64,000 nucleotides of DNA from Rhizobium sp. P38BS-XIX (GTDB lineage: Bacteria > Pseudomonadota > Alphaproteobacteria > Rhizobiales > Rhizobiaceae), in the NCBI RefSeq assembly GCF_012641435.1, contig NZ_JABAIJ010000003.1, positions 310,001 to 374,000 of the forward strand, read 5' to 3'. The position numbers and the translations under genes are program-made. The notes beneath the pieces are model-generated. The model saw only the letters and a list, made by a program, of their open reading frames with translations. It ran no database searches and was not told where the DNA came from. This document shows positions 52,855-62,026 of this stretch, in pieces (within the stretch, counting starts at the first letter, position 1; every line of letters begins with the position of its first letter).

Positions 52855-53304
52855 TCAGGTTTTCAAAAACCGCTCGAACGCTTCCAGCGTCTTCTCGCTG
52901 ACATGATGCTCTATGCCCTCTGCATCGTTTCTTGCCGTGTCGGGATCGACGCCGAGGCGGCACAGGACGGCTTCCACAACTTCATGTCGACGACGTGTGG
53001 CAATTGCCAGACGATGGCCTTCTTCCGTCAGGAAGACGCCGCGATAGGGGCGTTGGGTGATCAGGTTTTCCTCAGCCAGTCGCTTCAGCATCTTGGCAAC
53101 CGTCGGCTGGGTTACCCCCAGGCGCTGCGCGATATCGGTCTGGCGCGCTTCGCCGGCATGCTCTATCAGATCCGCGATGAGTTCGACGTAATCTTCCATC
53201 AGTTCCGTACGTCGATCGTCACGGCTTTTCTGGAAAGCCTCGACATGCGTTTCGACTTCAGTGGAAGCAAAACGGCTTTCCGGGACTACAGGCGGTTTCG
53301 TCAA
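52855..53304 (-). CDS. mntR: MntR, manganese-responsive DtxR-family repressor
   Basis: A 149-residue Mn-dependent repressor. The winged helix has [20 protein letters not shown], and the metal-binding dimerisation part includes [11 protein letters not shown] and [17 protein letters not shown]. These match Escherichia coli MntR almost position by position. The start is a TTG at 53304 with GAGGG upstream, which gives the full-length MntR N-terminus. It follows mntH on the same strand after 105 bp. With Mn bound it should repress mntH through the box at 54741. Confidence 0.92.
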   Translation of the reverse strand: MTKPPVVPESRFASTEVETHVEAFQKSRDDRRTELMEDYVELIADLIEHAGEARQTDIAQRLGVTQPTVAKMLKRLAEENLITQRPYRGVFLTEEGHRLAIATRRRHEVVEAVLCRLGVDPDTARNDAEGIEHHVSEKTLEAFERFLKT

Positions 53305-53409
53305 GGCGGCTTACCCTCATGAAGTTAAGAGTCGCGTGATGATGTTTAGCCTTGACTATAAATAATTCAACTCCGTTATGAAACCCCGGTGCGTGTTATA
53401 GACCTGTGG

Positions 53410-54714
53410 TTATTCCAGCCCAGGGATCGGGATGCCAAATGTCTGGCAAAGCAGGATGGCATTGAGACAAAGGATGATGATCGTTCCGAGGATCGCACCA
53501 ATGTCGGTCAAACGGCCATTGGCGAAGTTGCCCATGATGGCGCGGTTCCTGGTAAATAGCACAAGTGCGATCATGGGGATTGGCAAGGCGAAGGACAGCA
53601 CGACCTGACTATAGACAAGTGCTTCGGTGGTGTTGACGCCCATGAGCACGACGACGAACGCCGGAAGCATGGTCACCAGCCGCCGAAGCCAGACGGGAAT
53701 GCGGAAGCCGACAAAGCCTTGCATGATCATCTGGCCCGCCATGGTGCCAACGGCGGATGAAGAAATGCCGGACGCCATCAGCGAGATCAGGAAGATGCTT
53801 GCCGCAGCGCCGCCCAGCAGTGGCGTCAGCGTATGATAGGCGCTCTGGATTTCGGCGACAGCGGGATGGCCTGCATGAAAGGCGGCCGATGCCATGATCA
53901 CCATCGCCATGTTCACTGCACCGGCGACGGCAAGCGCAATGACGCATTCCCAATTGGAAAAGGACAATAGCTTGCGCCGCTCGCTGTCATTGCGGCCTGG
54001 AGCGCGATGCTGGGTGAGGCCGGAGTGCAGGTATAGCGCATGCGGCATCACGGTTGCGCCAATGATGCCGACGGAGATCGTCAATGCCGTGGAATCTGGA
54101 ATCGATGGAAGAATAGCGCCCATGCCAGCCTGACCCCAGGCGACGGGCGCAATGAACATCTCAAGGATGTAGCAAAGACTTATGATCGCGACGAGACCGC
54201 CGATAACGAGCTCCATCGGCCGGAAGCCACGCTTGTCCATCAGCAGCATGCCGTAGGTAACAACCGCAGTCACCGCCATCCCGGCGATCAACGGCATGTG
54301 GAAGAGCAGGGACAGGCCGATTGCGCCGCCCAGAAATTCCGCAAGATCCGTTGCCATGGCTGCGATCTCGCTTATGCCCCACATCGTGTAGCGAATGGGT
54401 GCCGGAAAGCGATCGCGACAGAGTTCCGCAAGATTATGGCCGGTGACGATGCCAAGTTTTGCCGAAAGCGCCTGAAACAACATGGCGATCAGGTTCGCGG
54501 TCAACACCACCCAGAGCAGCGTATAGCCATAGGCAGAGCCTGCCTGAATGTTCGTCGCGAAATTGCCTGGGTCCATATAGGCGATGGAGGCGATCACCGC
54601 CGGACCGGCAAAGAGAAGATTGGAACGGAAACCTCGGCGGCGACCGGCCAAGACTTCGCGAATCTGCATATCCGTCCGTTCCGACAATGTGCGTCGGACA
54701 AGCGAGTCTGTCAT
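53410..54714 (-). CDS. mntH: MntH, Nramp-family manganese importer
   Basis: A 434-residue Nramp transporter with 11 or so transmembrane segments. The metal-binding DPGN motif is in SIAYMDPGNFATNIQAGS (helix 1), and the helix 6 MPH motif is in GATVMPHALYLHSG. It imports Mn2+ with protons. Start with GGAG. Preceded by an MntR box and followed by mntR, a common rhizobial and enterobacterial arrangement in place of, or beside, sitABCD. Confidence 0.95.
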   Translation of the reverse strand: MTDSLVRRTLSERTDMQIREVLAGRRRGFRSNLLFAGPAVIASIAYMDPGNFATNIQAGSAYGYTLLWVVLTANLIAMLFQALSAKLGIVTGHNLAELCRDRFPAPIRYTMWGISEIAAMATDLAEFLGGAIGLSLLFHMPLIAGMAVTAVVTYGMLLMDKRGFRPMELVIGGLVAIISLCYILEMFIAPVAWGQAGMGAILPSIPDSTALTISVGIIGATVMPHALYLHSGLTQHRAPGRNDSERRKLLSFSNWECVIALAVAGAVNMAMVIMASAAFHAGHPAVAEIQSAYHTLTPLLGGAAASIFLISLMASGISSSAVGTMAGQMIMQGFVGFRIPVWLRRLVTMLPAFVVVLMGVNTTEALVYSQVVLSFALPIPMIALVLFTRNRAIMGNFANGRLTDIGAILGTIIILCLNAILLCQTFGIPIPGLE

Positions 54715-54740
54715 GGGGGCTTTCTCCAGCTCGTTATTAA

Positions 54741-54762
54741 AAATATAGCTTCGGCTAAATTT
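54741..54762 (-). promoter_or_regulatory. MntR box in front of mntH
   Basis: AAATATAGC-TTCG-GCTAAATTT is a 9-4-9 inverted repeat with one mismatch, 26 bp before mntH. It has the same geometry and core (ATAGC-N4-GCTA) as the E. coli MntR box (AAACATAGC-N4-GCTATGTTT, from memory). Confidence 0.8.
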
Positions 54763-54990
54763 AAGTCAATAAGCCAATATTGGATGATTGTGCTAATATA
54801 CGGCGCTGGCAGAGTGGCGTGCTGATCTCGACATCGGGACGACGTTGTGACGCTGACCTTTGGAAGGGATCTTGAAATGGTCAGGATGGGGCCAGCCAAT
54901 GAACGAAGCGGCCGCCTGAATCGAAGATTACGGCCCTATCGGCCGTGATCCGGAACATTGAGATCTATTTAAATCAGGGGCGTGCGTCGC

Positions 54991-55995
54991 CTATCTGAAA
55001 AGCTGCATTGCCCAATAGGACAGGGCTGAGATGGCCGCCGCCGCAGGTAGCGTAATGACCCAGGCGATGACGATGTTGCCGGCGAGGCCCCAGCGCACCG
55101 CCGACATACGGCGTGCTGCACCCACACCGATGATCGCGCCCGTGATCGTATGCGTGGTGGAGACGGGGATGCCCAGCCAGGTTGCCGCAAACAGCGTCAA
55201 GGCTCCGCCGGTTTCCGCGCAGAAACCCTGCATCGGATTGAGGCGGGTGATCTTCGACCCCATTGTATGGACAATGCGCCAGCCGCCGAACAGGGTGCCG
55301 AGAGCCATGGCGGTCTGACACGACAGCACGACCCATAAAGGAACATGGAAAGAGCCGCCGCCATAGCCCTGGGAATACAGGAGGATTGCAATAATCCCCA
55401 TGGTCTTCTGCGCGTCATTGCCGCCATGGCCGAGCGAGTAAAGCGACGCCGAAAAAAACTGCAAGATGCGGAACGTGCGGTCGACGGCAAAGGGTGTCTG
55501 GCGGACGAACACCCATGTCACGATCAGCACCAGAAACAAGGCGAGCACGAAGCCGATCAGGGGTGACATGACGATCGCGCCGGCAGTCTTGAAGACGCCG
55601 AGCCAGACGATGGAGCTGACACCAACCTTGGCAAGGCCTGCACCGATCAAGCCGCCCACGAGGGCGTGGGACGAACTCGAGGGGATGCCGAAGACCCAGG
55701 TGATGATGTTCCAGACGATCGCTCCGAGCAGGGCTGAAAAGATAACCGTCGGATCGACAATGCTGGGATCGATGATGCCTGTTCCCAGCGTCTCGGCGAC
55801 GTGCAGGCCGAAGAAAAGGAAGGCGATGAAGTTGAAGAATGCGGCCCACAGCACCGCATATTGCGGCCGCAGCACACGGGTCGACACGATGGTGGCAATG
55901 GAATTCGCCGCATCATGAAGGCCGTTCAGAAAATCGAAGAACAGCGCCGTGGCGATGATACCCACCAGCAGCGGAGAGGCGATCGAGGCCTCCAT
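54991..55995 (-). CDS. pit: Pit-type inorganic phosphate transporter
   Basis: A 334-residue low-affinity phosphate/proton symporter of the PiT family. The duplicated signature is seen in FDFLNGLHDAANSIATIVSTRVL near the N-terminus and in YSLGHGGNDAQKTMGIIA near residue 190 (GxNDxxN/GGNDAQ). It starts by sharing one base with the stop of the DUF47 gene, so the two are translationally coupled. In Sinorhizobium the equivalent operon supplies phosphate when it is plentiful and is repressed by PhoB in starvation. Confidence 0.94.
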   Translation of the reverse strand: MEASIASPLLVGIIATALFFDFLNGLHDAANSIATIVSTRVLRPQYAVLWAAFFNFIAFLFFGLHVAETLGTGIIDPSIVDPTVIFSALLGAIVWNIITWVFGIPSSSSHALVGGLIGAGLAKVGVSSIVWLGVFKTAGAIVMSPLIGFVLALFLVLIVTWVFVRQTPFAVDRTFRILQFFSASLYSLGHGGNDAQKTMGIIAILLYSQGYGGGSFHVPLWVVLSCQTAMALGTLFGGWRIVHTMGSKITRLNPMQGFCAETGGALTLFAATWLGIPVSTTHTITGAIIGVGAARRMSAVRWGLAGNIVIAWVITLPAAAAISALSYWAMQLFR

Positions 55996-56636
55996 CAGAC
56001 GCTCTCGAGCACGATGCCGTTGATCTCATTGGCGACGTCCTCGAAGCGGTCGACGACCTTCTCCAGCTCGCCGTAGATTTCGCTGCCGATAATGTAGGCC
56101 ATCGCATTGGATGCGCCGTGATTGCGGAACAGATCCTTCAGGCCCTGGTCGTGAAGTTCGTCGGCATGGCCTTCCACCTTGACGATCTCCTCCGTCAGGC
56201 TGCCGAGTTTGGTGACATTGGCGCCCATCCGATCGAGCAGCGGCACAGCTTCAGCGACCAGATAGGCGGCCTTGACGATCACCGCACCCATCTGTTGCAT
56301 GCCGGGATCAAAACTCTTCTGCTCGAACAGACGGATGGTTTTCACCGTCTTGTGCATCATGTCGATGGCGTCATCCATCGACATGATCAGATCCTTGATG
56401 TCGCCGCGGTCGAACGGCGTGATGAAGCTGCGGCGTACGGCCAGCAGCACATCGCGGGTGATGGCATCGGCCTGATTTTCAAGATCGACGATCTGCCGGC
56501 ATTTGGCATCGATGTCCTTGCCGGACAGCAGGTCGTTCAACGCTTCGGCCGCGCCGACGATCGTGCGCGAGTGCTGCGCGAAAAGATCGAAAAAGCGATC
56601 CTCGCGCGGCATGAGTTTACGAAACCAGCCTAACAT
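55995..56636 (-). CDS. DUF47/PhoU-like Pit accessory protein
   Basis: A 213-residue, all-helical DUF47 protein (MLGWFRKLMPREDRFFDLFAQ; later IMSMDDAIDMMHKTVKTIRLFE with acidic clusters that may bind metals). In Sinorhizobium the gene before pit was called orfA and is needed for normal Pit function. The ATG at 56636 follows GGGGC; a TTG just before it is also open. A PHO-box-like repeat lies 18 bp upstream of the start. Confidence 0.92.
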   Translation of the reverse strand: MLGWFRKLMPREDRFFDLFAQHSRTIVGAAEALNDLLSGKDIDAKCRQIVDLENQADAITRDVLLAVRRSFITPFDRGDIKDLIMSMDDAIDMMHKTVKTIRLFEQKSFDPGMQQMGAVIVKAAYLVAEAVPLLDRMGANVTKLGSLTEEIVKVEGHADELHDQGLKDLFRNHGASNAMAYIIGSEIYGELEKVVDRFEDVANEINGIVLESV

Positions 56637-56654
56637 CAAAGCCCCATGCGTTCA

Positions 56655-56672
56655 TTGTCATGAAACTGTCAT
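56655..56672 (+). promoter_or_regulatory. PHO-box-like repeat over the DUF47-pit promoter
   Basis: TTGTCAT-GAAA-CTGTCAT matches the PhoB box (two CTGTCAT repeats four bases apart) with one mismatch. It is only 18 bp before the DUF47 start and faces away from it, so it must overlap the operon's promoter or transcription start, as expected for PhoB acting as repressor. Confidence 0.75.
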
Positions 56673-56738
56673 AATTGACTGGGGCGGCCTTGGAAACCCG
56701 GAAGGTCGCGATGTTCTGTGGGTATGGTTATCTTCGGT

Positions 56739-57818
56739 TTACAAAGATCGATCGCGCAGGAGCGGCAGTAGCTGATGTCCCTGTCTCTCGATTTCCGCGA
56801 GATAGGGCGTATCCGAGAGTATGAAGTGGGTGATGCCGATATCCCGATATTTCATGAGCGAGCGCGCCACCTCCGAGGCAGACCCGACCAGCCATGTCGT
56901 GCCGGCACCACCGCCACCGACCCTGCCGGGTGCCGTATAAAGATTGTCGTCGAGTACGTCGCCACGCGCGGCGAGATCGAACAAGCGCTTCTGTCCCTCG
57001 GCAATTGACTGCCGGTGATCGTGCCACCTGGCTCCACCGGTTTTGGCCATTTCGGCAACCTTTGCTTCGGCGTCGGCCCAGGCCTGCTCGGAGGTGTCGC
57101 GCACCAGAGTGGTAATGCGCAACCCGAATTCCAGAGGAGCGAGATCGCGACCGAGGCTTTTGCTTAGCGACTTCAGGCGTTCGATGCGCTCTTGGATGCC
57201 ATCCAGGGGCTCACCCCAGAAAAGCTGAACATCCGCCTCCGTGGCGGACACCCGTTCGGCCGCTTCGGACGCGCCGCCGAAATAGAGCTTGGGATGACGG
57301 CGCTCGCCACGTGGATTGATCCGTGGCGCGGTCGTGGATGCAGTGACGCGGAAGTGCTCGCCGTCATAGGTCACATCCTCCTCGATCCATAATCTGCGGA
57401 CCAGACGGATGAATTCGCGAGTACGGCCGTAACGGTGTGCAGGCTCGCCTTCACTGTCGCCATAGGCTGCGAGATTGTCCTTGCCTGATACGATGTTGAT
57501 GCGCACGCGGCCACCGCTCAATTCATCCAGGGTCGCGGCGGCCGATGCGAATTGTGCCGGCTGCCAATAACCGGGGCGAATTGCGATCAGCGGTTCGAAG
57601 GTGGTGGTGCGAGCAGCAAGGGTGGCTGCAACGGTGAACGTGTCAGGTCTGCCCCAGCCGGTTCCGATCAATGCGCCCTTCCAGCCATGCGCTTCAAGCG
57701 CCCTGGCGTGGCTGGTCAGCGTTTCCAGGCTGTTGTGGTCCTCGACAGCGATATCACCCCGGTGTCCGGGCTTGACGTCATTGGGAATGTACCAGAGAAA
57801 CTCGCTGCTGCTGCTCAT
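56739..57818 (-). CDS. SsuD-like FMN-dependent alkanesulfonate monooxygenase
   Basis: A 359-residue LLM-class enzyme of the SsuD group. EFLWYIPNDVKPGH starts the barrel, then FEPLIAIRPGYWQPAQFASAAATLDELSGGR (two strands), RINIVSGKDNLAAYGD and the C-terminal FILSDTPYLAEIERQGHQLLPLL, all SsuD-like. SsuD releases sulfite from alkanesulfonates using FMNH2. It is the last gene of the tauABC operon, so it probably desulfonates the imported sulfonate. The usual reductase (SsuE) is not adjacent. The ATG at 57818 has an AGG-containing site; one at 57851 does not. Confidence 0.9.
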   Translation of the reverse strand: MSSSSEFLWYIPNDVKPGHRGDIAVEDHNSLETLTSHARALEAHGWKGALIGTGWGRPDTFTVAATLAARTTTFEPLIAIRPGYWQPAQFASAAATLDELSGGRVRINIVSGKDNLAAYGDSEGEPAHRYGRTREFIRLVRRLWIEEDVTYDGEHFRVTASTTAPRINPRGERRHPKLYFGGASEAAERVSATEADVQLFWGEPLDGIQERIERLKSLSKSLGRDLAPLEFGLRITTLVRDTSEQAWADAEAKVAEMAKTGGARWHDHRQSIAEGQKRLFDLAARGDVLDDNLYTAPGRVGGGGAGTTWLVGSASEVARSLMKYRDIGITHFILSDTPYLAEIERQGHQLLPLLRDRSL

Positions 57819-57896
57819 GACTTGCCTATACGCCTTGTCTGAATGAGACATGGGTGCGCGGATGCATCTGGAGCCCGGCCGCCAAGGATGTGCTGT

Positions 57897-58751
57897 TCAG
57901 AGTTTGCCCTTCCATGGAACGAGAACGGCCTCCAAGACGCGGATCCCCGCTGTGAACGCGAAGGCGCAGATCGCGATGATGCCGATGCCGACGAAGACGA
58001 CATCGGTTGCCAGGAACTGCGATGCCGACATGATCATGAAGCCGATACCGCGTGTGGAGGCGATGAGCTCGGCTGCCACCAAGGTTCCCCAGCCGATACC
58101 GAAGGCGATCCTGACGCCGGTCAGTATTTCAGGCAGGGCGGAGGGCAGCACGATCGACAGAAACAGCTGAAGCCGGTTTGCCCCCAGCGAACGCGCAGCG
58201 TTGACACGCTCGAGAGGGAGCGAGCGGACGCCTGCCTGCGCCGAGAGGCAAATGGGCGCGAACATGGCGAGCACAAGCAGCGTGATCTTCGAGGTCTCGC
58301 CTATGCCGAGCCAAATGATCATCAGCGGCAGATAGGAGAGAGGCGGCAACGGCCAGTAGAACTCGATGGGCGTGTCGAATATTCCCTTTGCCCAGCGGTT
58401 GAGCCCCATTAGCAAACCGACGGGAATGCCGATTGCGATCGCGATGGCAGCCGCGACGACGATGCGGAACAGGCTTGCGGAAATATGCTCTGAAAGCGAT
58501 GCGCCCGCATAACCATCACGATAGACGACGCCGATTTGCGTCAGCACCTCGTCGGGCCGTGGCAGAAAGAGGTGGGATACCCAACCGAGCGTCGAGATCA
58601 GCCACCACAATCCAAGAAAAAAGATCCCCGTCGCGATGCTGATCGCAATCGTCGGTTTGCCGCCTACACCGAAGCTTGGCATTTGAACCAGCTTCGGCCG
58701 GGCGTCGCGCTCGGACGCGGCGATGCTCCTTGTCTGGATGACGTCGCTCAT
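57897..58751 (-). CDS. tauC: Sulfonate/taurine ABC permease (TauC/SsuC type)
   Basis: A 284-residue permease with about six transmembrane segments in its last 220 residues and a 40-residue cytoplasmic N-terminal tail. The coupling helix region [30 protein letters not shown] matches the TauC/SsuC family. It overlaps tauB by 4 bp (ATGA). Confidence 0.9.
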   Translation of the reverse strand: MSDVIQTRSIAASERDARPKLVQMPSFGVGGKPTIAISIATGIFFLGLWWLISTLGWVSHLFLPRPDEVLTQIGVVYRDGYAGASLSEHISASLFRIVVAAAIAIAIGIPVGLLMGLNRWAKGIFDTPIEFYWPLPPLSYLPLMIIWLGIGETSKITLLVLAMFAPICLSAQAGVRSLPLERVNAARSLGANRLQLFLSIVLPSALPEILTGVRIAFGIGWGTLVAAELIASTRGIGFMIMSASQFLATDVVFVGIGIIAICAFAFTAGIRVLEAVLVPWKGKL

Positions 58752-59536
58752 GCCGCGCTCCTGAAATCGTCTGCATTGTGGAGGATTGTGCGGATCTCTT
58801 CCCTGAGATTGGTAAATTCCGGAGAAGTGACGATCGACTTCGCGTTGCCGCCAGCCGCAAGGCGATGCACGAAATCCAGCGAAAAGCGGGCGACGACACG
58901 GCCGGGCCGCGGCGACATGACAAGCACTTCAGTCCCGAGAAACAATGCCTCGTCGATGGAGTGCGTTATGAAGAAAATGCGCTTGTCGGTTCTCGCCCAG
59001 ACGGAGATGAGCAGCTCCTGCATCTGTTCGCGGGTCAGGCTATCGAGGGCGCCGAAAGGTTCGTCCATCAACAGAATGTCAGGATTGGTCGCGAGCGCCC
59101 GGGCGATGCCGACCCGCTGGCGCATCCCGCCCGAAAGCTCGTAGGGCGATGCGTCTGCAAAGTCGGTCAATCCAACCAGTTTCAAGAGTTCGAAGGATCG
59201 CTCGCGTCGTTCCCGCCGTCCCAGGCCGGCAAATTGCAATCCGAGCGCGACGTTATCGACGACGGATTTCCAGGGCAGCAATGAATCTTTCTGGAAGACG
59301 ACGCCGCGATCGGAGCCAGGCCCGGCGACGGGCCGGCCATCCAATGTGATCGAGCCATCCGAGAGCGGCAGAAAGCCGGCGATCGCGTTCAGCAGGGTGG
59401 ACTTGCCGCATCCTGATGCACCCAGCGCCACCACGATCCCGCGCTCCGGGATATTGAAGGATACGCGATCGAGCGCGTGAACGGCTCTCCCATCGCGCGC
59501 TGCGAAGAATACACTGGCATGATCGACTTTAAGCAT
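58748..59536 (-). CDS. tauB: Sulfonate/taurine ABC ATPase (TauB type)
   Basis: A 262-residue ATPase. Walker A is GASGCGKST, the Q-loop [21 protein letters not shown], signature [15 protein letters not shown] and Walker [13 protein letters not shown]. The C-terminal part ([22 protein letters not shown]) follows TauB more closely than SsuB. The start at 59536 is inferred from the conserved N-terminus, and a longer open frame exists. Confidence 0.9.
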   Translation of the reverse strand: MLKVDHASVFFAARDGRAVHALDRVSFNIPERGIVVALGASGCGKSTLLNAIAGFLPLSDGSITLDGRPVAGPGSDRGVVFQKDSLLPWKSVVDNVALGLQFAGLGRRERRERSFELLKLVGLTDFADASPYELSGGMRQRVGIARALATNPDILLMDEPFGALDSLTREQMQELLISVWARTDKRIFFITHSIDEALFLGTEVLVMSPRPGRVVARFSLDFVHRLAAGGNAKSIVTSPEFTNLREEIRTILHNADDFRSAA

Positions 59537-59593
59537 ATGTTTTTTCTCAAAGGTTCGACGCCGGCGCGACATGCGCGCCAGCGTCAGGGAGGA

Positions 59594-60607
59594 TCAGTTG
59601 CTTGCGCTTACGAGTGCATCGGCCGTCACGAACGCACCGTAGTTCGGCAGGACCTCGGACACCTTGCCCTGGGTCTTCAGAAAAGTTGCCGTGTCCTTCA
59701 GGATCTTCGCCGCACCGGATTGGTCGCCACCGCCAAGCCACGCGCTGGACGCCTGGACATCCGGTGTCAGCAGCGTGAGGTTTTTCAGCGCAGCAGCCTG
59801 TTGGTCGGCCGTTCCACCAAGGAGCTTGGCGAGTGCCTTTGCGTTATCGCTATCCGGTCCCCAGGCTGCGTTGTCGGCGGCGAAGGAGGCGTAATACTTG
59901 CTGATGACGGATGCGAATGACTGCAGGAACTTTGGATCGCTAGCGGCAAACTTCGATGTTGCGACCCAGGCGGAGAAAGTGGGAGCGCCCTTGTCGGCGA
60001 CATCCTTGGAGGTCACCAGCACCTTGCCGTTCTTTTTCAGCTCCGTCAGCGCCGGATCCCAGACGAAGCCGCCATCGATATCACCGCGATTGTAGCTGGC
60101 AACGATTTCCGGCTGCGGGACGGTGAAAACCTGAACGTCTTTTTCGGTAAGGCCGAGAGACTTTATGAGGGCAAGCAGCTGGTAATGGTCGGTCGATACC
60201 GGCGCTGCCGCGAGCTTCTTCCCCTTCAGATCGGCAAGCGTGTTGATGCCGGAGCCATTGCGAACCACAAGCGCCTCATCGACGCCCGAGATCGAGGACA
60301 GATAAAAGGCCTTCACGTCCAGGCCGCGGGAGGCAGCCGCGGCAAACGGGCTTGATCCAACATAACCGATCTGCACATCGCCCGATGCGATGGCCGCGAA
60401 GATCTCAGCTCCCGAGTTGAATTTGCGGAAATCGATCTGATAGCCGGTTTCCTTGGCAAAATCGCCATTGGCAATGGCGACGGAGGACGGCAGTGCGTCG
60501 GTCTGATAGCCGACGACGACTTTCTTATCGGCCGCGGCAGCGGCTGATACCGTTGAAATGCTGAGGACGCCAATTGCGGCCGCCGCGATCAGTTGCTTGA
60601 AATTCAT
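59594..60607 (-). CDS. tauA: Taurine-type sulfonate-binding protein (TauA)
   Basis: A 337-residue periplasmic binding protein with a Sec signal (NFKQLIAAAAIGVLSISTVSA). The mature protein follows TauA of E. coli in order: VVVGYQTDALPSSVA, FAKETGYQIDFRKFNSGAEI, ASGDVQIGYVGSSPFAAAAS, VSTDHYQLLALIKSLGL, and RGDIDGGFVWDPAL. It delivers taurine or another sulfonate to TauBC. No tauD dioxygenase is present; an SsuD-like gene takes its place. Confidence 0.92.
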   Translation of the reverse strand: MNFKQLIAAAAIGVLSISTVSAAAAADKKVVVGYQTDALPSSVAIANGDFAKETGYQIDFRKFNSGAEIFAAIASGDVQIGYVGSSPFAAAASRGLDVKAFYLSSISGVDEALVVRNGSGINTLADLKGKKLAAAPVSTDHYQLLALIKSLGLTEKDVQVFTVPQPEIVASYNRGDIDGGFVWDPALTELKKNGKVLVTSKDVADKGAPTFSAWVATSKFAASDPKFLQSFASVISKYYASFAADNAAWGPDSDNAKALAKLLGGTADQQAAALKNLTLLTPDVQASSAWLGGGDQSGAAKILKDTATFLKTQGKVSEVLPNYGAFVTADALVSASN

Positions 60608-61008
60608 TCTTGGCCCCTTCGCCCATAGTGGCGTTTCCCTGAGTGCAATGAGCAGAGCCTAGCGAAGGGAACGGCGGGAACGACAGAAATAACAAACTAT
60701 TTTTATAGACTATAAGGGGAATGGTTGTCTAAATTGGCGAGCGTCGAAGCGCGGGCTTCTTCACGGTGCCGTCCTCCTCTCCGAAAATATCGGCAAGGCA
60801 CACTCCTTATAGGCCGTTCTTCGTTGCGAATTTCCGCGCAACGCCATGCTGAAGGCATACGCGCCATCCATATGATCAACTGCTTATTTTTTCCGCATCT
60901 GCGGCGAGAAAAAGAAAGCTGTTTCTTAAATTCCTTAAAATCTATGCTTTTTATAGACTATTGCTTGATGGTCGGCATCGAGCACGACTATGGATGAAAT
61001 GAAACGGC
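60608..61008. promoter_or_regulatory. Divergent promoter region between tauA and the ytm-like operon
   Basis: This 401-bp gap carries TTTTTATAGACTAT twice as a perfect 14-bp direct repeat, at 60700-60713 (about 93 bp before tauA) and 60948-60961 (48 bp before the monooxygenase at 61009). The core ATAG-A-CTAT is itself symmetric. One copy thus stands near each divergent start, as for a shared activator or a common promoter type. No gene was recognised in between. Confidence 0.6.
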
Positions 61009-62001
61009 ATGTCCTATCTTCTCAGCCTTCTCGACAAGAGCCCGATCGAACAGGGGCTCACTGCCAGCGACGCGCTTGGTGTCACCACGCGATTGGCCGC
61101 CAGAGCCGAAGAGCTTGGCTATCATCGCTTCTGGGTTGCCGAGCATCATAATATGGCGAACCTCGCAAGCTCGGCGCCCGAGGTGCTGATCGCCTATCTG
61201 ATCGCCAGAACCTCCCGGATTCGCATTGGTTCGGGCGGTGTCATGCTGCAACATTACAGCGCCTATAAGGTCGCTGAGGCGTTCAATCTGCTGGCCTCGC
61301 TTGCGCCCGGTCGCATCGATCTCGGCGTCGGCAAGGCACCAGGCGGCTTTCCGTTATCGACACGTGCACTTCAGGTGGCCGTCGATCCTGAGAGGAAGCC
61401 GAGCTTTGCTGAGCAACTCTCGGAGCTGAATGGTTATCTTGCTGCCGATCCAACCTCCGAGGGTGCGCTGGCAACTCCGTTCCCGTCGCACCCGGCGGAA
61501 CGCTTCCTTCTCGGTGCCAGCGTCGAAAGTGCCGAGCTCGCTGCCGAAAAAGGCTGGACGCTGGTTTTTGCCGGTCATCTGAACGGCGATCCAGACAATC
61601 TCAGCAAAACCTTCGAGGCCTATGGCCGCGCCACGGGTGGAAGGGTGCCAATCCTTGCGCTTGCGGCCTTTGCTGCCGAGAGCGAGACGCACGCCCGTGA
61701 GCGCGTCGGTCAGCTCCGCATCGTCAAACTTTTCCTGCCCAACGGCCAGAGCGTCAATGTCGGCAGCCTGGAGCAGGCGGCGGAATTCGCACGACAAGCT
61801 GGCGTCACGGACTACCGAACCGAAGAGAAGGTGCCGAGCGTGCTCCATGGTACGGCGGCGCAGATTCGCGCCGAGCTCGATGCTCTCCACCATCGCTACG
61901 GCGTGGAAGAATTTGTCCTCGATACGCCGGCGCTGACCGCCGCCGAGCGGCTCACCTCAATCGAACTGCTCGCCAAAGAGCGGCTTTCCCTCGTCGCCTG
62001 A
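61009..62001 (+). CDS. MsnO8-type luciferase-like monooxygenase (YtmO-like)
   Basis: A 330-residue LLM-class monooxygenase of the MsnO8 group. SLLDKSPIEQGLTASDAL at the start, YHRFWVAEHHNMANLASSAPEVL (about 39-61) and LLASLAPGRIDLGVGKAPGG (about 95) are its hallmarks. In Bacillus subtilis the similar YtmO is encoded with YtnJ and YtnL in a sulfur-salvage operon, and the same two partners follow here. Flavin reductase not adjacent. Start at 61009. Confidence 0.88.
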   Translation: MSYLLSLLDKSPIEQGLTASDALGVTTRLAARAEELGYHRFWVAEHHNMANLASSAPEVLIAYLIARTSRIRIGSGGVMLQHYSAYKVAEAFNLLASLAPGRIDLGVGKAPGGFPLSTRALQVAVDPERKPSFAEQLSELNGYLAADPTSEGALATPFPSHPAERFLLGASVESAELAAEKGWTLVFAGHLNGDPDNLSKTFEAYGRATGGRVPILALAAFAAESETHARERVGQLRIVKLFLPNGQSVNVGSLEQAAEFARQAGVTDYRTEEKVPSVLHGTAAQIRAELDALHHRYGVEEFVLDTPALTAAERLTSIELLAKERLSLVA

Positions 62002-62026
62002 ACGGCCTGTCCCAGGAGGATCAATC

